64,000 nucleotides of DNA. It comes from Vibrio hannami. GTDB lineage: Bacteria; Pseudomonadota; Gammaproteobacteria; Enterobacterales; Vibrionaceae. The DNA lies in NCBI RefSeq assembly GCF_029589055.1, contig NZ_JARQZP010000003.1, positions 1,736,001 through 1,800,000 of the forward strand, read 5' to 3'. The translations under genes and the position numbers were made by a program. This document shows positions 25,235-34,816 of the stretch, in pieces. The notes under the pieces are model-generated. The model ran no database searches. It saw only the letters and a list, made by a program, of their open reading frames with translations, and was not told the DNA's origin. Every line of letters starts with the position of its first letter. Positions within the stretch are counted from its first letter, which is position 1.

Positions 25235-26131
25235 TTATACAAATCTGGCTTTAGCGTACGCAGAAGCTTCATCTCTGATAGTGGTAAATACAGGGTTGTG
25301 CTCAAGATGCGGAGGGTAGTACATGCTGATTTCGCAAACGGGCTCCTGTATGACTTCGTTCAGTGTGAGTTCGACAAGCTCTCCCGCTTCAACATAAGGT
25401 CTTGCGACTTCGTTTACTAGTACACCCCATCCATCCACTTTGAGCATCTCTACGAGTACATCGGTATTGCTGATAATGTGTTTCTCAGGGGAGATACAGA
25501 AGTATTCCGGTCGCCAGTTGAACTGGTTCTCAGTGACATATTGCTTATGAGTTTGTAGATCAACAATCTTTAGGTTGTCTACGTCAGCGAGCGGGCTACC
25601 TTTGCGCACGTATGCAGACATCTTCTCACCACCAAGCGAAATAAAACGAATAGGTTCTTTTTTTAGAAAGCTACCATGTCTTTGAGTAAGCGCTAAGCAA
25701 TTACCGCCAATAGCTAATTGCTGAAGAGCTTCATCTGTATTTCGATGCAACCAGTTAACCTGTATGTATGGGTAACTTTCATGAATCTTTCTGTTTAGCT
25801 GGATAATTAAAGCCAGAGGAATAAGAGTATCGTGATAAACGGTTAACTCCGAAATATCGCTAGAATGAAACTCCATTAACGAAGCTTCTAGTTGCCTGGC
25901 TCCTAATCTTGTGTGTCTGGCTCTGTCATACATCAGATCAGCGGCGGATGTAGGTTGAAGCCGCTTGCCTACGATGTCAAACAGCTTCACATCATACATG
26001 TCCTCAAGTATAGTTACGTGCTCCCGAATGGTGGTTCTGTCTTTGCCTAATTCCTTAGCTGCACCACTAAAGCTGCCTTGTTCATAGGCAGTACAAAATG
26101 AATCAATATTAACCAACGAAAGCAATATCAT
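25235..26131 (-). CDS. LysR-family transcriptional regulator
   Basis: 298 residues. The N-terminal helix-turn-helix covers about residues 5-65 (IDSFCTAYEQGSFSGAAKELG...VTILEDMYDVKLFD) and the effector-binding domain about 92-295. It is divergent from the MipA/OmpV-like gene (26340), which is the arrangement typical of a LysR protein and its target, and convergent with the secreted hydrolase. The helix-turn-helix reads DRTTIREHVTILE where most LysR proteins read QPAVSxxIxxLE, so its recognition helix is unusual. The effector is unknown. Confidence 0.88.
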   Translation of the reverse strand: MILLSLVNIDSFCTAYEQGSFSGAAKELGKDRTTIREHVTILEDMYDVKLFDIVGKRLQPTSAADLMYDRARHTRLGARQLEASLMEFHSSDISELTVYHDTLIPLALIIQLNRKIHESYPYIQVNWLHRNTDEALQQLAIGGNCLALTQRHGSFLKKEPIRFISLGGEKMSAYVRKGSPLADVDNLKIVDLQTHKQYVTENQFNWRPEYFCISPEKHIISNTDVLVEMLKVDGWGVLVNEVARPYVEAGELVELTLNEVIQEPVCEISMYYPPHLEHNPVFTTIRDEASAYAKARFV

Positions 26132-26339
26132 TTCCTCTATCGGTGTAGGTGAGTAAAAATTATCATATGTATTTTTGAGCCTTGGCTCTATGCAATACCG
26201 TACGTCATTTGTAAGAATCTGTTTCTAAATAGATGACGAATTAAGTCAGTTTAATAGTTATGCGTTATTGATTTGTCGGTTGAATGTCAATTAACCTATT
26301 TTTAATAATTATTCCGCGAATGGGATGAGGTATCCGTAA

Positions 26340-27626
26340 GTGAAAACAAAGCGACTTGTAACGGTTTTGGGCGCCCTGGTTGTTTCAGCAAATAGCGCAG
26401 CGCAGACCAATGATTGGGGTGTTGCCGGTGTGTTTCGCTCCGCGACCATTCCGTTTAAAAGTGAACTAGGAGATACGAATGTTACTAGCTTTTCTCCTCT
26501 CATTTTCTATAAAGGCGAGTACTTTTATGCGGATGGTGATGAGTTTGGTGTTCGCCTTTTCAGTGGTAATGATTTTGATATTTACACCAAAATAGAAACC
26601 CGCTTTGTTGATATTCCAAGATCCATCCAGAATAGGGCCGGTGGCGACAAAGCAGATGCTGGTTTGATGGCCGTTTATCCATTAGATGAATGGGATCTTT
26701 CAGCAAGTGTCATGTGGGATCCAGACGCTCGTGCTCACGGTCAGCTTACTCTTGAAAGAGAATACAACCACGGTGATTGGTACTTAAAACCGGAGTATAG
26801 GCTTAGATTTAAAAGTGATGAGTTTAATTCCCAGTACTACGCGTTCAACTCATATACTGGTAACGAGATAGGTAGTGGTATTGATTTTACTGCTAGCCTT
26901 GATGCCAGATATCACGTGTATTCCAATCTGTATCTGCTAGGTGGGTTGGGAGTCACTTACCTTGATAGCGAAGCATACAAATCAGCTTACGTTGATGAGC
27001 GCCTTCAGGGTGAGGTTTACCTGGGTATAGGATTCTTTAACGATAAAAATGAAAAGAGCCGCTCCTTGTCAAACAAGCCATATTTAAGGTTTGCTCATGG
27101 GTGGGCAACCCCATCTAACATGGGGGATATTCTTTCTGGGAATACCGAGAAAGATCCAGACAACAATCAGCTCTCTTCAGTTTTTTATGGACACCCTGTG
27201 GCAGATAGCTTGTTTGGTTTTGACTTTGATATCTATATGACAAGTGGTTTAGTTCATCATTACTCTTCTGATGTGCAGAGCAGTAGTACAGAAGTTGTTC
27301 TGGCGGTGAAGGCGTATTATGAATTTGACTGGCCTACGAAGTGGAGATTTGGTGCCGCAGAAGGTCTCTCATATATCGATAACGTCACGTATATTGAATC
27401 GAGTGAAATGGAGCGAAAAGGCTACCAGAACAGCAAGTTAATGAACTACCTTGATATTTCGTTCGATGTGAATATTGGTGATCTATTTAACTCCCGTAGC
27501 TATGACAATATGTGGCTGGGCTATTCACTTCATCATAGATCGGCTATTTTCGAGCAAGCTTCGCGCTTTGGCCGTATAAAAGGGGGCAGTAACTACAACA
27601 CGATAGCACTGACCTACGAGTTTTAA
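26340..27626 (+). CDS. MipA/OmpV-like outer-membrane protein
   Basis: 428 residues from GTG 26340. The signal peptide ends near NSAAQ. The N-terminal half (GVAGVFRSATIPFKSELGDTNVTSFSPLIFYKGEYFYADGDEFGVRLFSGNDF, about 23-85) has the MipA/OmpV signature of short strands around YxGxxFY. The protein is longer than classical OmpV (about 250-270 residues), and the C-terminal 170 residues add more amphipathic strands, ending NYNTIALTYEF with a terminal Phe suited to barrel assembly. It likely forms an outer-membrane beta-barrel. Divergent LysR gene: probable regulation. Confidence 0.75.
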   Translation: MKTKRLVTVLGALVVSANSAAQTNDWGVAGVFRSATIPFKSELGDTNVTSFSPLIFYKGEYFYADGDEFGVRLFSGNDFDIYTKIETRFVDIPRSIQNRAGGDKADAGLMAVYPLDEWDLSASVMWDPDARAHGQLTLEREYNHGDWYLKPEYRLRFKSDEFNSQYYAFNSYTGNEIGSGIDFTASLDARYHVYSNLYLLGGLGVTYLDSEAYKSAYVDERLQGEVYLGIGFFNDKNEKSRSLSNKPYLRFAHGWATPSNMGDILSGNTEKDPDNNQLSSVFYGHPVADSLFGFDFDIYMTSGLVHHYSSDVQSSSTEVVLAVKAYYEFDWPTKWRFGAAEGLSYIDNVTYIESSEMERKGYQNSKLMNYLDISFDVNIGDLFNSRSYDNMWLGYSLHHRSAIFEQASRFGRIKGGSNYNTIALTYEF

Positions 27627-27632
27627 CTAATG

Positions 27633-27668
27633 CCAATAAAGGCGTGTACTATTCTAACCCTTTATTGG
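27633..27668 (+). terminator. Hairpin after MipA-like gene
   Basis: CCAATAAAGG / CCTTTATTGG (27633-27642 and 27659-27668); the tail is TATTAAAC, so termination is only moderately supported. Confidence 0.55.
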
Positions 27669-27882
27669 TATTAAACATTTTAGTTTTCGTTTTTTCATAA
27701 ATTATTGAGCAATTATGTGCGTTTGGTGGGTGATTTCGCTCACGGGTAGACGTAGTAGGCATAGTTGATATCGTTTCCGTACGATAGACTATAATTGGTA
27801 CAAATAATAACTATCAAAAAACAGATTCCTCTTTATAGATCTGTTGAGTCTCAATAATCCACTAAATACGGATGAAGATAAA

Positions 27883-29865
27883 ATGGCTGTAAAACTTAGG
27901 ACGATAAAGAACAAATATAGCTTGGTGCTTATCATTTTTGTGCTTCTGGTAGCTGGCATGACTGGGTTCGGTATTCTGAAATGGGTACAGCCTAGTTTGC
28001 AGGCTGAGGAAGAGAAAAACCTCGCTTTTGCTGTAAAAGATATAGCGACTGAAATCAAGCTTACCCTTGCTGCGGTTCAAGCGCAGCAGCGTGCTACCAC
28101 TCAATTAGTTCCAAACTTAGAAAGTGATCAGATAGATACATTGCTTCCTCACCTTGTTGATCAATATGGGAATCAACTGGTGTTCGGTGGTGGTATTTGG
28201 CCGATGCCGAATATGCGTGTTGATGGCGTTAAGCGCGCCAGTACTTTCTACCACCGAGATGGGTCAGGCAAGCTGATAGTTAATACTTACTGGAACAGCG
28301 ATGAAGCGCCGGACTATTACACTCAACCATGGCACCGTGCAGGTCAAAATGCTCCTAAAGGCGCATGTGTATGGGCAAATGCATACAAAGATGGTGCAAG
28401 CCTTCAGCCTAGAACCAACTGTGCAATGGGCATATACAAGGGAAGTTCACTCTACGGAGTTTCAACCGTTGATGTGACTCTTGGCTTTTTCAATAAGTTA
28501 GTAGATGACAAAGAGCGTGAGTTGAACGCTGAAATACTTATTGTTGAAGGGGATGGCAAAATCCTTAGTACCAACCGGGTGCTAACTCAGGATAAGGTTA
28601 TTCTTACCAATCTTAACGAACATCAATATGCTTTAGCCGATTCACTGAGCCAGATGTTGAAAAGTCGTGAGTTCCGAAGAGAGTACGTGCAAAACGGTGA
28701 GGACTACACACTTTTGGTACAAGAGGTGGAAGGTACTCCATGGCTGATCGCAGCAGCAAAACCAACACGACTGCTTACTGTTACGACTCAGGAAGTCATG
28801 AGCTTGCTTGCAAAAATTCAGCTACCAATGGTGTTCATTCTACTGGCTGTTCTTATGTACGCATTTAGTGTTCTCGGAAAACGTTTTGCTTTGCTTAAGA
28901 AGAACGTCGATAGCCTGTCTGCAGGCGATGCAGACCTTAGCATGAGACTGCCTGTAGAAGGAGAAGATGAACTTGATGATATCTCTGAGTCGATGAATAA
29001 CTTCATTTCATATCTTCAGGATCTGATAGGCAAGGTGATTGATGCGAATCAGGTATGTAGTGACCAGATCGTTGCAATGACTAACGTAACGGAAGAGACA
29101 CTACAGGTTCTTGAGAGTCATGTTCAGGAAACCGATATGGTTGCGGCAGCTGTGAACGAGTTAAGCTCATCGGCGCAAGAGGTGGCGGGTCATACTAATC
29201 AGAGTACCGACATTACTAATGAAGCTCAAAGAGAAGCAAACCAGTCTGGTATTGCGGTAGAAAAAGCGACACAAAGTGTTGAAAGCCTGATGGAGAACGT
29301 GGAAGTTACGTCGGGGAATGTCGCCAAAATGCAGGAAAACGCAGCGGCAATTGAATCTGTCCTTCAGGTTATTGGTGGTATTGCGGAGCAAACAAACTTG
29401 CTTGCATTGAACGCGGCTATTGAGGCAGCTCGTGCGGGTGAGATGGGACGAGGCTTTGCGGTTGTTGCCGATGAAGTGAGAAACCTTGCAGCGAAAACGC
29501 AGGAAAGTACAACCGAAGTAGCTGACATGCTGGAAGTGCTAAAAGCGGGCGTTGATTCCACCGTGTCTTCAATGGAGGTCACCAGAGAGCAGTGTCAGAC
29601 AACGTCGGAGTTAACCCATAAAGTAACCGATGGTATCTCGGCAATGCGAGATTCTGTGACAAAAGTTGATGACGTGAGCGTTCAGATAGCGACTGCCGCA
29701 AACGAACAGAGCAATGTGATAGATAACATTAATCAAAGTATGGAATCTATCCGCACTATGCTTCAACAGCTACATGCTCACGGAAAGACTTCTGGCGATT
29801 ATGCAGTTGAACTAGATAGGGCGAATGGAGAGCTACAAAATCTGGTCGGCCAATTTAAGGTATAA
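27883..29865 (+). CDS. Methyl-accepting chemotaxis protein with Cache-like sensor
   Basis: 660 residues from ATG 27883; an in-frame TTG at 27844 has no ribosome site. TM1 spans about residues 12-32 and TM2 about 307-330. The large periplasmic domain has Cache-type features: [21 protein letters not shown] and [24 protein letters not shown] followed by [13 protein letters not shown] and a signalling hairpin with [20 protein letters not shown] follow. It stands alone between the MipA-like gene and the insertion elements, with its own terminator. Ligand unknown. Confidence 0.9.
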   Translation: MAVKLRTIKNKYSLVLIIFVLLVAGMTGFGILKWVQPSLQAEEEKNLAFAVKDIATEIKLTLAAVQAQQRATTQLVPNLESDQIDTLLPHLVDQYGNQLVFGGGIWPMPNMRVDGVKRASTFYHRDGSGKLIVNTYWNSDEAPDYYTQPWHRAGQNAPKGACVWANAYKDGASLQPRTNCAMGIYKGSSLYGVSTVDVTLGFFNKLVDDKERELNAEILIVEGDGKILSTNRVLTQDKVILTNLNEHQYALADSLSQMLKSREFRREYVQNGEDYTLLVQEVEGTPWLIAAAKPTRLLTVTTQEVMSLLAKIQLPMVFILLAVLMYAFSVLGKRFALLKKNVDSLSAGDADLSMRLPVEGEDELDDISESMNNFISYLQDLIGKVIDANQVCSDQIVAMTNVTEETLQVLESHVQETDMVAAAVNELSSSAQEVAGHTNQSTDITNEAQREANQSGIAVEKATQSVESLMENVEVTSGNVAKMQENAAAIESVLQVIGGIAEQTNLLALNAAIEAARAGEMGRGFAVVADEVRNLAAKTQESTTEVADMLEVLKAGVDSTVSSMEVTREQCQTTSELTHKVTDGISAMRDSVTKVDDVSVQIATAANEQSNVIDNINQSMESIRTMLQQLHAHGKTSGDYAVELDRANGELQNLVGQFKV

Positions 29866-29873
29866 CGAATGAA

Positions 29874-29900
29874 GGGCAGCGAAAGCTGCCCTTACTTTTA
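29874..29900 (+). terminator. Terminator after MCP
   Basis: GGGCAGC GAAA GCTGCCC, then TTACTTTTATT. Confidence 0.88.
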
Positions 29901-29979
29901 TTAGGTGTATTTTTTAGGTGTAGTGACTCATACTCGACCTGACGGTATTGGGTGTGTAACACGACCTAAGCTAACATCC

Positions 29980-30327
<348 letters not shown>

Positions 30328-30350
30328 TAAGAGAGCTGTAGCCTAATGGG

Positions 30351-30362
30351 ATGGTCTGCTCC
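30351..30362. repeat. Left sub-terminal inverted repeat of the IS110-type element
   Basis: ATGGTCTGCTCC, exact reverse complement of 31686-31697. Confidence 0.85.
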
Positions 30363-30415
30363 TCCCTCTGATGCCTATACTCAGCAAGGGAAATCGCAAA
30401 ATTAGGAGACCAACC

Positions 30416-31456
30416 ATGTCTAGTTCAAATGTACATATCTACGGTATCGACCTAGGAAAAAACTGGTTTCACATCGTAGCAATGGATCGTCAAGGGCATA
30501 TTCTCTGGCGGAAGAAGCTTAATCGAAGCCAGCTTAAAACCTTTGTGATTAACACTCCACCTACGATTGTAGCGGTTGAAGCGTGTCCGGGTTCTCAATA
30601 CTGGGGAAGGTTATTTAATGATGCAGGGTTTTCAGTAAAAATTATTCCCGCTCAATTTGTTAAGCCGTACTTAAAATCAAACAAAAATGACTTCAATGAT
30701 GCTGCCGCAATCGCTGAAGCAGGCAGTCGTGGCACTATGCGCTGTGTTTCCCTAAAGACACACGAACAACTTGCCTTACAAGCGACTCATCGAGTAAGGC
30801 AGCGTTTTATTGTTGAGCGCACAGCTACTGTGAACCAAATGCGGGCTTTACTACTTGAGTACGGCATTACTGTTCCTGTAGGACGCAAAGTTTTCGAACG
30901 TAGCTTACCGAGCATCTTAGAGGATGCTGAAAATGGACTTCCCGACTTTATTCGTGCTCTAGTGTTTCGCTTGCGAGAGCGCTGGCAACACCTAGATGTT
31001 CAAATTGATGAGATGAGCGAGCAATTACAACAGGCTTCAATTGCGTCAGAGAAATGCCAACTTATATCCAGCGTTCCAGGTATTGGTCCAATTGTCGCAA
31101 CTGGGTTAATTGCAGCGGTTGGTTCAGGCACTCAATTTAAGCGAGGCCGAGATATGTCTGCATGGTTAGGCTTGGTTCCTAGACAATACTCCACAGGCGG
31201 GAAAAGCAATCTTGGCAGTATAAGTAAAAGAGGTAACGTCTATCTACGCCGTCAGGTGATACAAGGGGCGAAAGCATTAAAGATACACATGAAACGAGAC
31301 AAATCCGCACTTGGGCAGTGGATAACCAAGTTAGAGGCGACACATCATCACCATGTTGTTTTAATTGCCTTAGTTAACAAGATAATGAGAATTTGTTGGA
31401 AGGTATTAACCTCGGGACAAGAGTATCAACCTTATCCAGCTTCGGCTGCGAATTAA
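30416..31456 (+). CDS. IS110/IS1111-type transposase (recombinase)
   Basis: 346 residues from ATG 30416, which has TAGGAG 9 bases upstream; an in-frame ATG at 30371 would add 15 residues without a ribosome site. The N-terminal RuvC-like DEDD domain has D in YGIDLGKNWF, E in VAVEACPGS and the D pair in KSNKNDFNDAAAIAEA. The C-terminal Tnp_IS1111A/IS116-type domain has SVPGIGPIVATGLIAAVG and WLGLVPRQYSTGGKSNLG, with the nucleophilic Ser of this family in that region. It appears intact and may be active. IS110 recombinases use a structured guide RNA from the element's own non-coding end to choose donor and target. Confidence 0.92.
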   Translation: MSSSNVHIYGIDLGKNWFHIVAMDRQGHILWRKKLNRSQLKTFVINTPPTIVAVEACPGSQYWGRLFNDAGFSVKIIPAQFVKPYLKSNKNDFNDAAAIAEAGSRGTMRCVSLKTHEQLALQATHRVRQRFIVERTATVNQMRALLLEYGITVPVGRKVFERSLPSILEDAENGLPDFIRALVFRLRERWQHLDVQIDEMSEQLQQASIASEKCQLISSVPGIGPIVATGLIAAVGSGTQFKRGRDMSAWLGLVPRQYSTGGKSNLGSISKRGNVYLRRQVIQGAKALKIHMKRDKSALGQWITKLEATHHHHVVLIALVNKIMRICWKVLTSGQEYQPYPASAAN

Positions 31457-31685
31457 CATACAACGAGTTATATTTTACATAGATTTTGCGAGAAACAAGC
31501 TGATGACAGAAGCGTTAAACCCACGATGTTGAAGCCTGGCTAAAAAAGCAGTCTGTTATGACTGAGCGCTTTATTAGGACAACAACGTGCGGATCCCATC
31601 AAGGCCAGAACACTAGATGGTTCACAAACAGGCCGGATACATTGACGCAAACGTATTCTGACAGCGAGCTTTTACTTGCAAAAAC
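31457..31685 (+). ncRNA. Candidate guide (bridge-type) RNA region of the IS110-type element
   Basis: 229 bases between the transposase stop and the right inverted repeat, with no coding capacity. IS1111-group elements carry their guide RNA at this end. Several short self-complementary segments can be seen (for example around 31531-31550 and 31594-31650), and the stretch AGCCTGGCTAAAAAAGC (31533-31549) shares AGCCT and TAAAAAAGC-like words with the two strands of the IS3 target site. Boundaries and folding are not determined. Confidence 0.45.
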
Positions 31686-31697
31686 GGAGCAGACCAT
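31686..31697. repeat. Right sub-terminal inverted repeat of the IS110-type element
   Basis: GGAGCAGACCAT, exact reverse complement of 30351-30362. Confidence 0.85.
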
Positions 31698-32000
31698 ACA
31701 TTTTTTAATATCGCCTTTTCTCGCTCAAGGCGGTTCACACGGGCTTCCAGCTCTTGGATACGTTGTTGCTCAGGAGTTAAAGCTTTCGATGATGGTGTTG
31801 AACCACCACGTTCTGCTTCCAACTGATTAACCCACTTACGCATGGTATTGTCGTGTACTTCGACAGCTCTACCTGCTTCCGCACAACTATAGCCCTGATC
31901 AAGTACTAAACTAGCAGTTTCATGTTTAAACTCCGGACTGAAAGACCGGCGTGTTTTCTTCGTCATTGAACACCTCATTGTTAAGTGTAATGCTACCACT

Positions 32001-32033
32001 TAAAACGGTATTCGGGTTTATTCTGCCACTACA
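32001..32033. repeat. Right terminal inverted repeat of the IS3 element
   Basis: Ends TTCTGCCACTACA; pairs imperfectly with 29980-30012; TSD TCC follows. Confidence 0.88.
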
Positions 32034-32036
32034 TCC

Positions 32037-32139
32037 ACTAGATGCAAAAGTATCAGTACTCCGCCCGAACAGAAGCTTATCTATGTCAGCACAATTGATT
32101 ATTGATGAGCTACAGAAAGTACTTGGTGAGTATAAATAG
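32037..32139 (+). pseudogene. Possible C-terminal remnant of a LysR-type regulator
   Basis: Directly outside the IS3 end an open frame reads LDAKVSVLRPNRSLSMSAQL then IIDELQKVLGEYK and stops at 32139. The pattern resembles the last 33 residues of LysR-type regulators (Ls..a..fid.l). The left flank of the IS has stops in this frame, so the gene was already broken or was deleted with the insertion. Weakly supported. Confidence 0.35.
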
Positions 32140-32283
32140 TCGTTCATCAATAGTTTTAGCAAACTCGTTAAGTTCATAAATAGGCTATGCCTTTCAGCGG
32201 GCTTACACAACGATGCTTACCGCTAGCAGTTGATGAAATTTATTGGCCTAGAACTTTACTCGCACGCTTAGGGCATAGCGAAG

Positions 32284-32313
32284 TGATGCTACCTATACAA
32301 GCAGGTAGCATCA
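32284..32313. terminator. Hairpin between remnant and SnoaL-like gene
   Basis: TGATGCTACCT / AGGTAGCATCA (32284-32294 and 32303-32313), 11 perfect pairs, but no clear T-run on either side. The rest of 32140-32384 holds no recognisable gene. Confidence 0.5.
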
Positions 32314-32384
32314 TGATTTAGGAGCAGACTGGTTAAGTCCCGTCCAACCCATATTAGGTCAGCAGCCCCTAGGCAATCGCTTTG

Positions 32385-32843
32385 TTATTTTTGCTCTACA
32401 CCACCCAACAATACAAGTGTTGGCTTTTTGTATAGCTTAGAAGCAATGGTCTGAACCTTGATGATGCCATCTTCAACAAAGAAAGTGTCAGTGCCGTAGA
32501 TTGGTGTATTCTCTTCAGAAGGAGTGAAGTTCCATGTGATGTAGATGGTACGGTCATCAACAATTGCTGGATCAATTACGTTTGAGCCATGGTCAAATCT
32601 CTTGAACAGGTAGTTGAATACAGCGCGAATCTTCTCTGGGCCCTGGAACTTGAAGTTGTTAACGATCATCAGAGAGTCATCATTGTAGTGCGCTCCAATT
32701 CCATCCAGGTCACGAGCTACCCATGCATCGATGTGTTCTTGCCATACTTTGTTTGTTGCATCTGTTGATGCAGCAGAAGCTGAAAAAGTTGATACTCCAA
32801 TAATTAAAGCAGCTAATGCAGTAACGTATTTTGTTAGTTTCAT
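32385..32843 (-). CDS. Exported SnoaL/ketosteroid-isomerase-like protein
   Basis: 152 residues. The signal peptide MKLTKYVTALAALIIG ... SASAA directs export. The mature part has the NTF2-like fold pattern of SnoaL/DUF4440 proteins: WQEHIDAWVARDLDGIGAHY, NDDSLMIVNN, GPEKIRAVFNYLFKRF and YGTDTFFVEDGIIKVQTIASKLY. Such proteins are small conical-barrel enzymes or binding proteins. AAAGGA precedes the ATG. About 110 bases upstream lies a TTTGATAATGTCGAA palindrome of the kind proposed here as the IclR operator, linking it to the catabolic island. Confidence 0.75.
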   Translation of the reverse strand: MKLTKYVTALAALIIGVSTFSASAASTDATNKVWQEHIDAWVARDLDGIGAHYNDDSLMIVNNFKFQGPEKIRAVFNYLFKRFDHGSNVIDPAIVDDRTIYITWNFTPSEENTPIYGTDTFFVEDGIIKVQTIASKLYKKPTLVLLGGVEQK

Positions 32844-32950
32844 TGTAGGGTTCCTTTTAATATATGTTATTCATGCCATTGAGTTAGCGATATTTATTAA
32901 AGTGTTTTTTGAATTAAAAATAAATAAAAATAGTCAAAAGTATAATTTTG

Positions 32951-32965
32951 TTTGATAATGTCGAA
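32951..32965. promoter_or_regulatory. Proposed IclR operator, site 1
   Basis: TTTGATAATGTCGAA, an imperfect member of the TTCGAYANTRTCGAA palindrome family, upstream of the SnoaL-like gene. Confidence 0.5.
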
Positions 32966-33208
32966 TTAATTTAAGATAACGATCTAGAAATAAGAGTAAG
33001 CAAATATAAAATAGAAAGAACTAAATAAAATTTACACATTAACTTATGGGTAAGTAAATGCTTACTACATGGTTATGTGTTGTTTTGTTTGTTGATTTTT
33101 GGCTGTCTTTGGGGGTGTGTGATAGGAGGGTTTTTAGAGTGAATTAATTTGTTGTTGATCGTTCTTTTTGTTTTTGGAGTTTTTATTGAATAGGTTTTTA
33201 TTCCATTT
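32966..33208. other. Intergenic region between SnoaL-like and IclR genes
   Basis: AT-rich and GT-rich stretches, no supported gene; likely the upstream promoter DNA of the SnoaL-like gene and the 3' end of iclR. Confidence 0.35.
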
Positions 33209-33915
33209 CTACTGATTTTTTTGGAAAATATAAGCATAATGGGAAAGTTTTGGCGTGGTTAATTCTTTTGTTGGGCCACTCATTCCTGCTGCTGCAATTA
33301 ATTTACCATCCCGGTAAAGAGGAATAGACATACAGCTTAAACCTTCCTGAGCGCCGCCATGGTCAATTGAGTAACCCTGGTGAACTATCTTATCTAATTT
33401 TTGCTCTAGAGATGGGGTGAGTTTCTCTGCTTTCCGTAGGCTTCTTCTGAGATCTTGTTCTTCATCCAGCGCGACAAATAGTTTACCGATGGCGGACGTA
33501 GTCAATCCTTCTCTTTTACCCCTTGGACTCCGAATCGTTAGAGGGTTTTCCCCTTCGATTGCTTCTATATAGATGTATTCCCTTGTTCCGCATGGTACTG
33601 CTAAATAAGCAGTGTGCCCTGTCGTGGTAGCCATGTTCCTGATCAAAGGAGTGTACTTATGCCTGAGTTCCTCATAAGTACGCTCCAGAGATCGGGACAG
33701 TTCACCTAGCCTTAAACCTAGCCTGTATCCGTTACTGGTGTTACTGATATAGCCCATTGCAGCCATAGTGTTTAGCAAGCCATGTAGAGTAGTTTTGTTT
33801 ATTCCCAGCTCTTCAGATAGCTGTTGTAATGGAACTGCGTTTTCACAGGCAGCTAATGCTTCCAGGATCAGAAAGGTTCTTTCGACTGATTGTATTTTTT
33901 TGTTTCGTTAATCAT
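33209..33915 (-). pseudogene. IclR-family transcriptional regulator, apparent frameshift near the N-terminus
   Basis: The uninterrupted frame starts only at 33778 and lacks most of the helix-turn-helix. In the same frame upstream the DNA still encodes IQSVERTFLILEALAACENA, VPLQQLSEELGINKTTLHGL, a clear IclR DNA-binding domain. The natural start ATG (33915) is one frame away. The frames meet at a run of seven A (minus strand; 33895-33901), and one extra A restores MINETKKIQSVERTF and a 235-residue IclR protein. The effector domain (about 75-235) has TTTGHTAYLAVPCGTREYIY and SIPLYRDGKLIAAAGMSGP. It lies divergent from the first HAD gene, with a perfect 17-bp palindrome between them. If the shift is real the regulator is inactive unless slippage at the A-run corrects it. 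Confidence 0.82.
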
Positions 33916-34037
33916 GTCTCTTTCCGATAGCCCAGAATGTCAGTTTGTTAGACTTGTTAATTGATATATTCCTTTATAGCGGTTTATCGACCACCAAATC
34001 CAGCTCTTCTTTGTAGTTTTGGTAGGTCGATCAGCCT

Positions 34038-34054
34038 GTTCGATATTATCGAAC
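34038..34054. promoter_or_regulatory. Proposed IclR operator, site 2
   Basis: GTTCGATATTATCGAAC, a perfect palindrome between divergent iclR and HAD genes. IclR-family operators in aromatic-acid pathways have a similar GTTCGAT..ATCGAAC form. Half-site-like words (ATCGACC, GGTCGAT) lie just upstream at about 33987 and 34024. Confidence 0.65.
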
Positions 34055-34156
34055 ACCAGATGATTTAATCTCTCAGTTTTTTCACTATGAAAGTATTGGT
34101 TTTTTAATATTTTCGTTTATTATTGCAGGAAACACGATGTGAAGACAGAGGTAAAA

Positions 34157-34816
34157 ATGCAATTTAAAGGTCTCTTATTTGATCTCGATGGTACGTTAGT
34201 TGACTCTAATGCAGCTGTTGATCGCTCATGGATGAGGTGGTGTGAACGCAATGATATTGACTTTGCTGTTGCCTCTAAGGTGTACCATGGTAGACCTGCG
34301 GGCGAAACCATTAAAGAGCTGCTGGACGGTTGTGATGCTGACAAGGTTGAACAAGAGATTGCCTGGCTTCAGCATCAGGAGAGCACCGATGTTGAAGGAG
34401 TGGTTGCTTTGCCGGGCGCTCTTGATTTTATCGAAAAGCTTTCTGAACTGAATATCCCGTGGGCAATCGTAACATCTGGTACATTGCCGGTAGCGACTGC
34501 CCGTATTAAAGCAGCAAAAATACCGCAACCTTCTGTTTTAATTACGCCGGAAAGAGTCAGCCGTGGAAAGCCAGATCCAGAACCTTATGTCCTTGGGGCA
34601 AGTGAGCTTGGTTTTGATGCTAAAGACTGTGTGGTATTTGAAGATGCACCTTCAGGTCTGATTTCCGGAAACGCGGCTGGAGCAAAAACAGTTGGTGTGC
34701 TCAGTCAGTTTAAGGAAGAGCAACTACCGAAGGCAGATGCTTATGTCTCTGCGATGGAGGTTGTTGATGTAGAAGGCTCTGAGGGGGATTGGGCTCTTAA
34801 CTTTACTCAGAAGTAA
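34157..34816 (+). CDS. HAD-superfamily sugar-phosphatase-like hydrolase (copy 1)
   Basis: 219 residues from ATG 34157, which has GAGG 5 bases upstream; a GTG at 34139 would add 6 residues. Motif I FDLDGTLVDS (nucleophile and acid Asp), motif II VTSGT, motif III Lys in RGKPDPEPY and motif IV VFEDAPSG are all present. The cap domain is helical, as in HxpA/YfbT sugar phosphatases. The role is probably dephosphorylation of a hexitol- or deoxysugar-phosphate, perhaps detoxifying a dead-end pathway intermediate. A close paralogue (56153) lies at the other edge of the catabolic island. Its 3' end overlaps the convergent binding-protein gene by 14 bases. Confidence 0.85.
   Translation: MQFKGLLFDLDGTLVDSNAAVDRSWMRWCERNDIDFAVASKVYHGRPAGETIKELLDGCDADKVEQEIAWLQHQESTDVEGVVALPGALDFIEKLSELNIPWAIVTSGTLPVATARIKAAKIPQPSVLITPERVSRGKPDPEPYVLGASELGFDAKDCVVFEDAPSGLISGNAAGAKTVGVLSQFKEEQLPKADAYVSAMEVVDVEGSEGDWALNFTQK

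Larger units (their letters stand above)
30345..31702 (+). mobile_element. IS110-family element, probably IS1111 group
   Basis: The ends are deduced from where IS3 orfA is interrupted (T at 30344 and the T-run at 31702-31706). Sub-terminal 12-bp perfect inverted repeats lie at 30351-30362 (ATGGTCTGCTCC) and 31686-31697. Length is about 1358 bp. The single transposase gene leaves about 70 bp of non-coding DNA on the left and about 245 bp on the right. Sub-terminal inverted repeats, the long 3' non-coding end and no target duplication fit the IS1111 group, whose guide RNA is encoded at that end. Confidence 0.82.
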
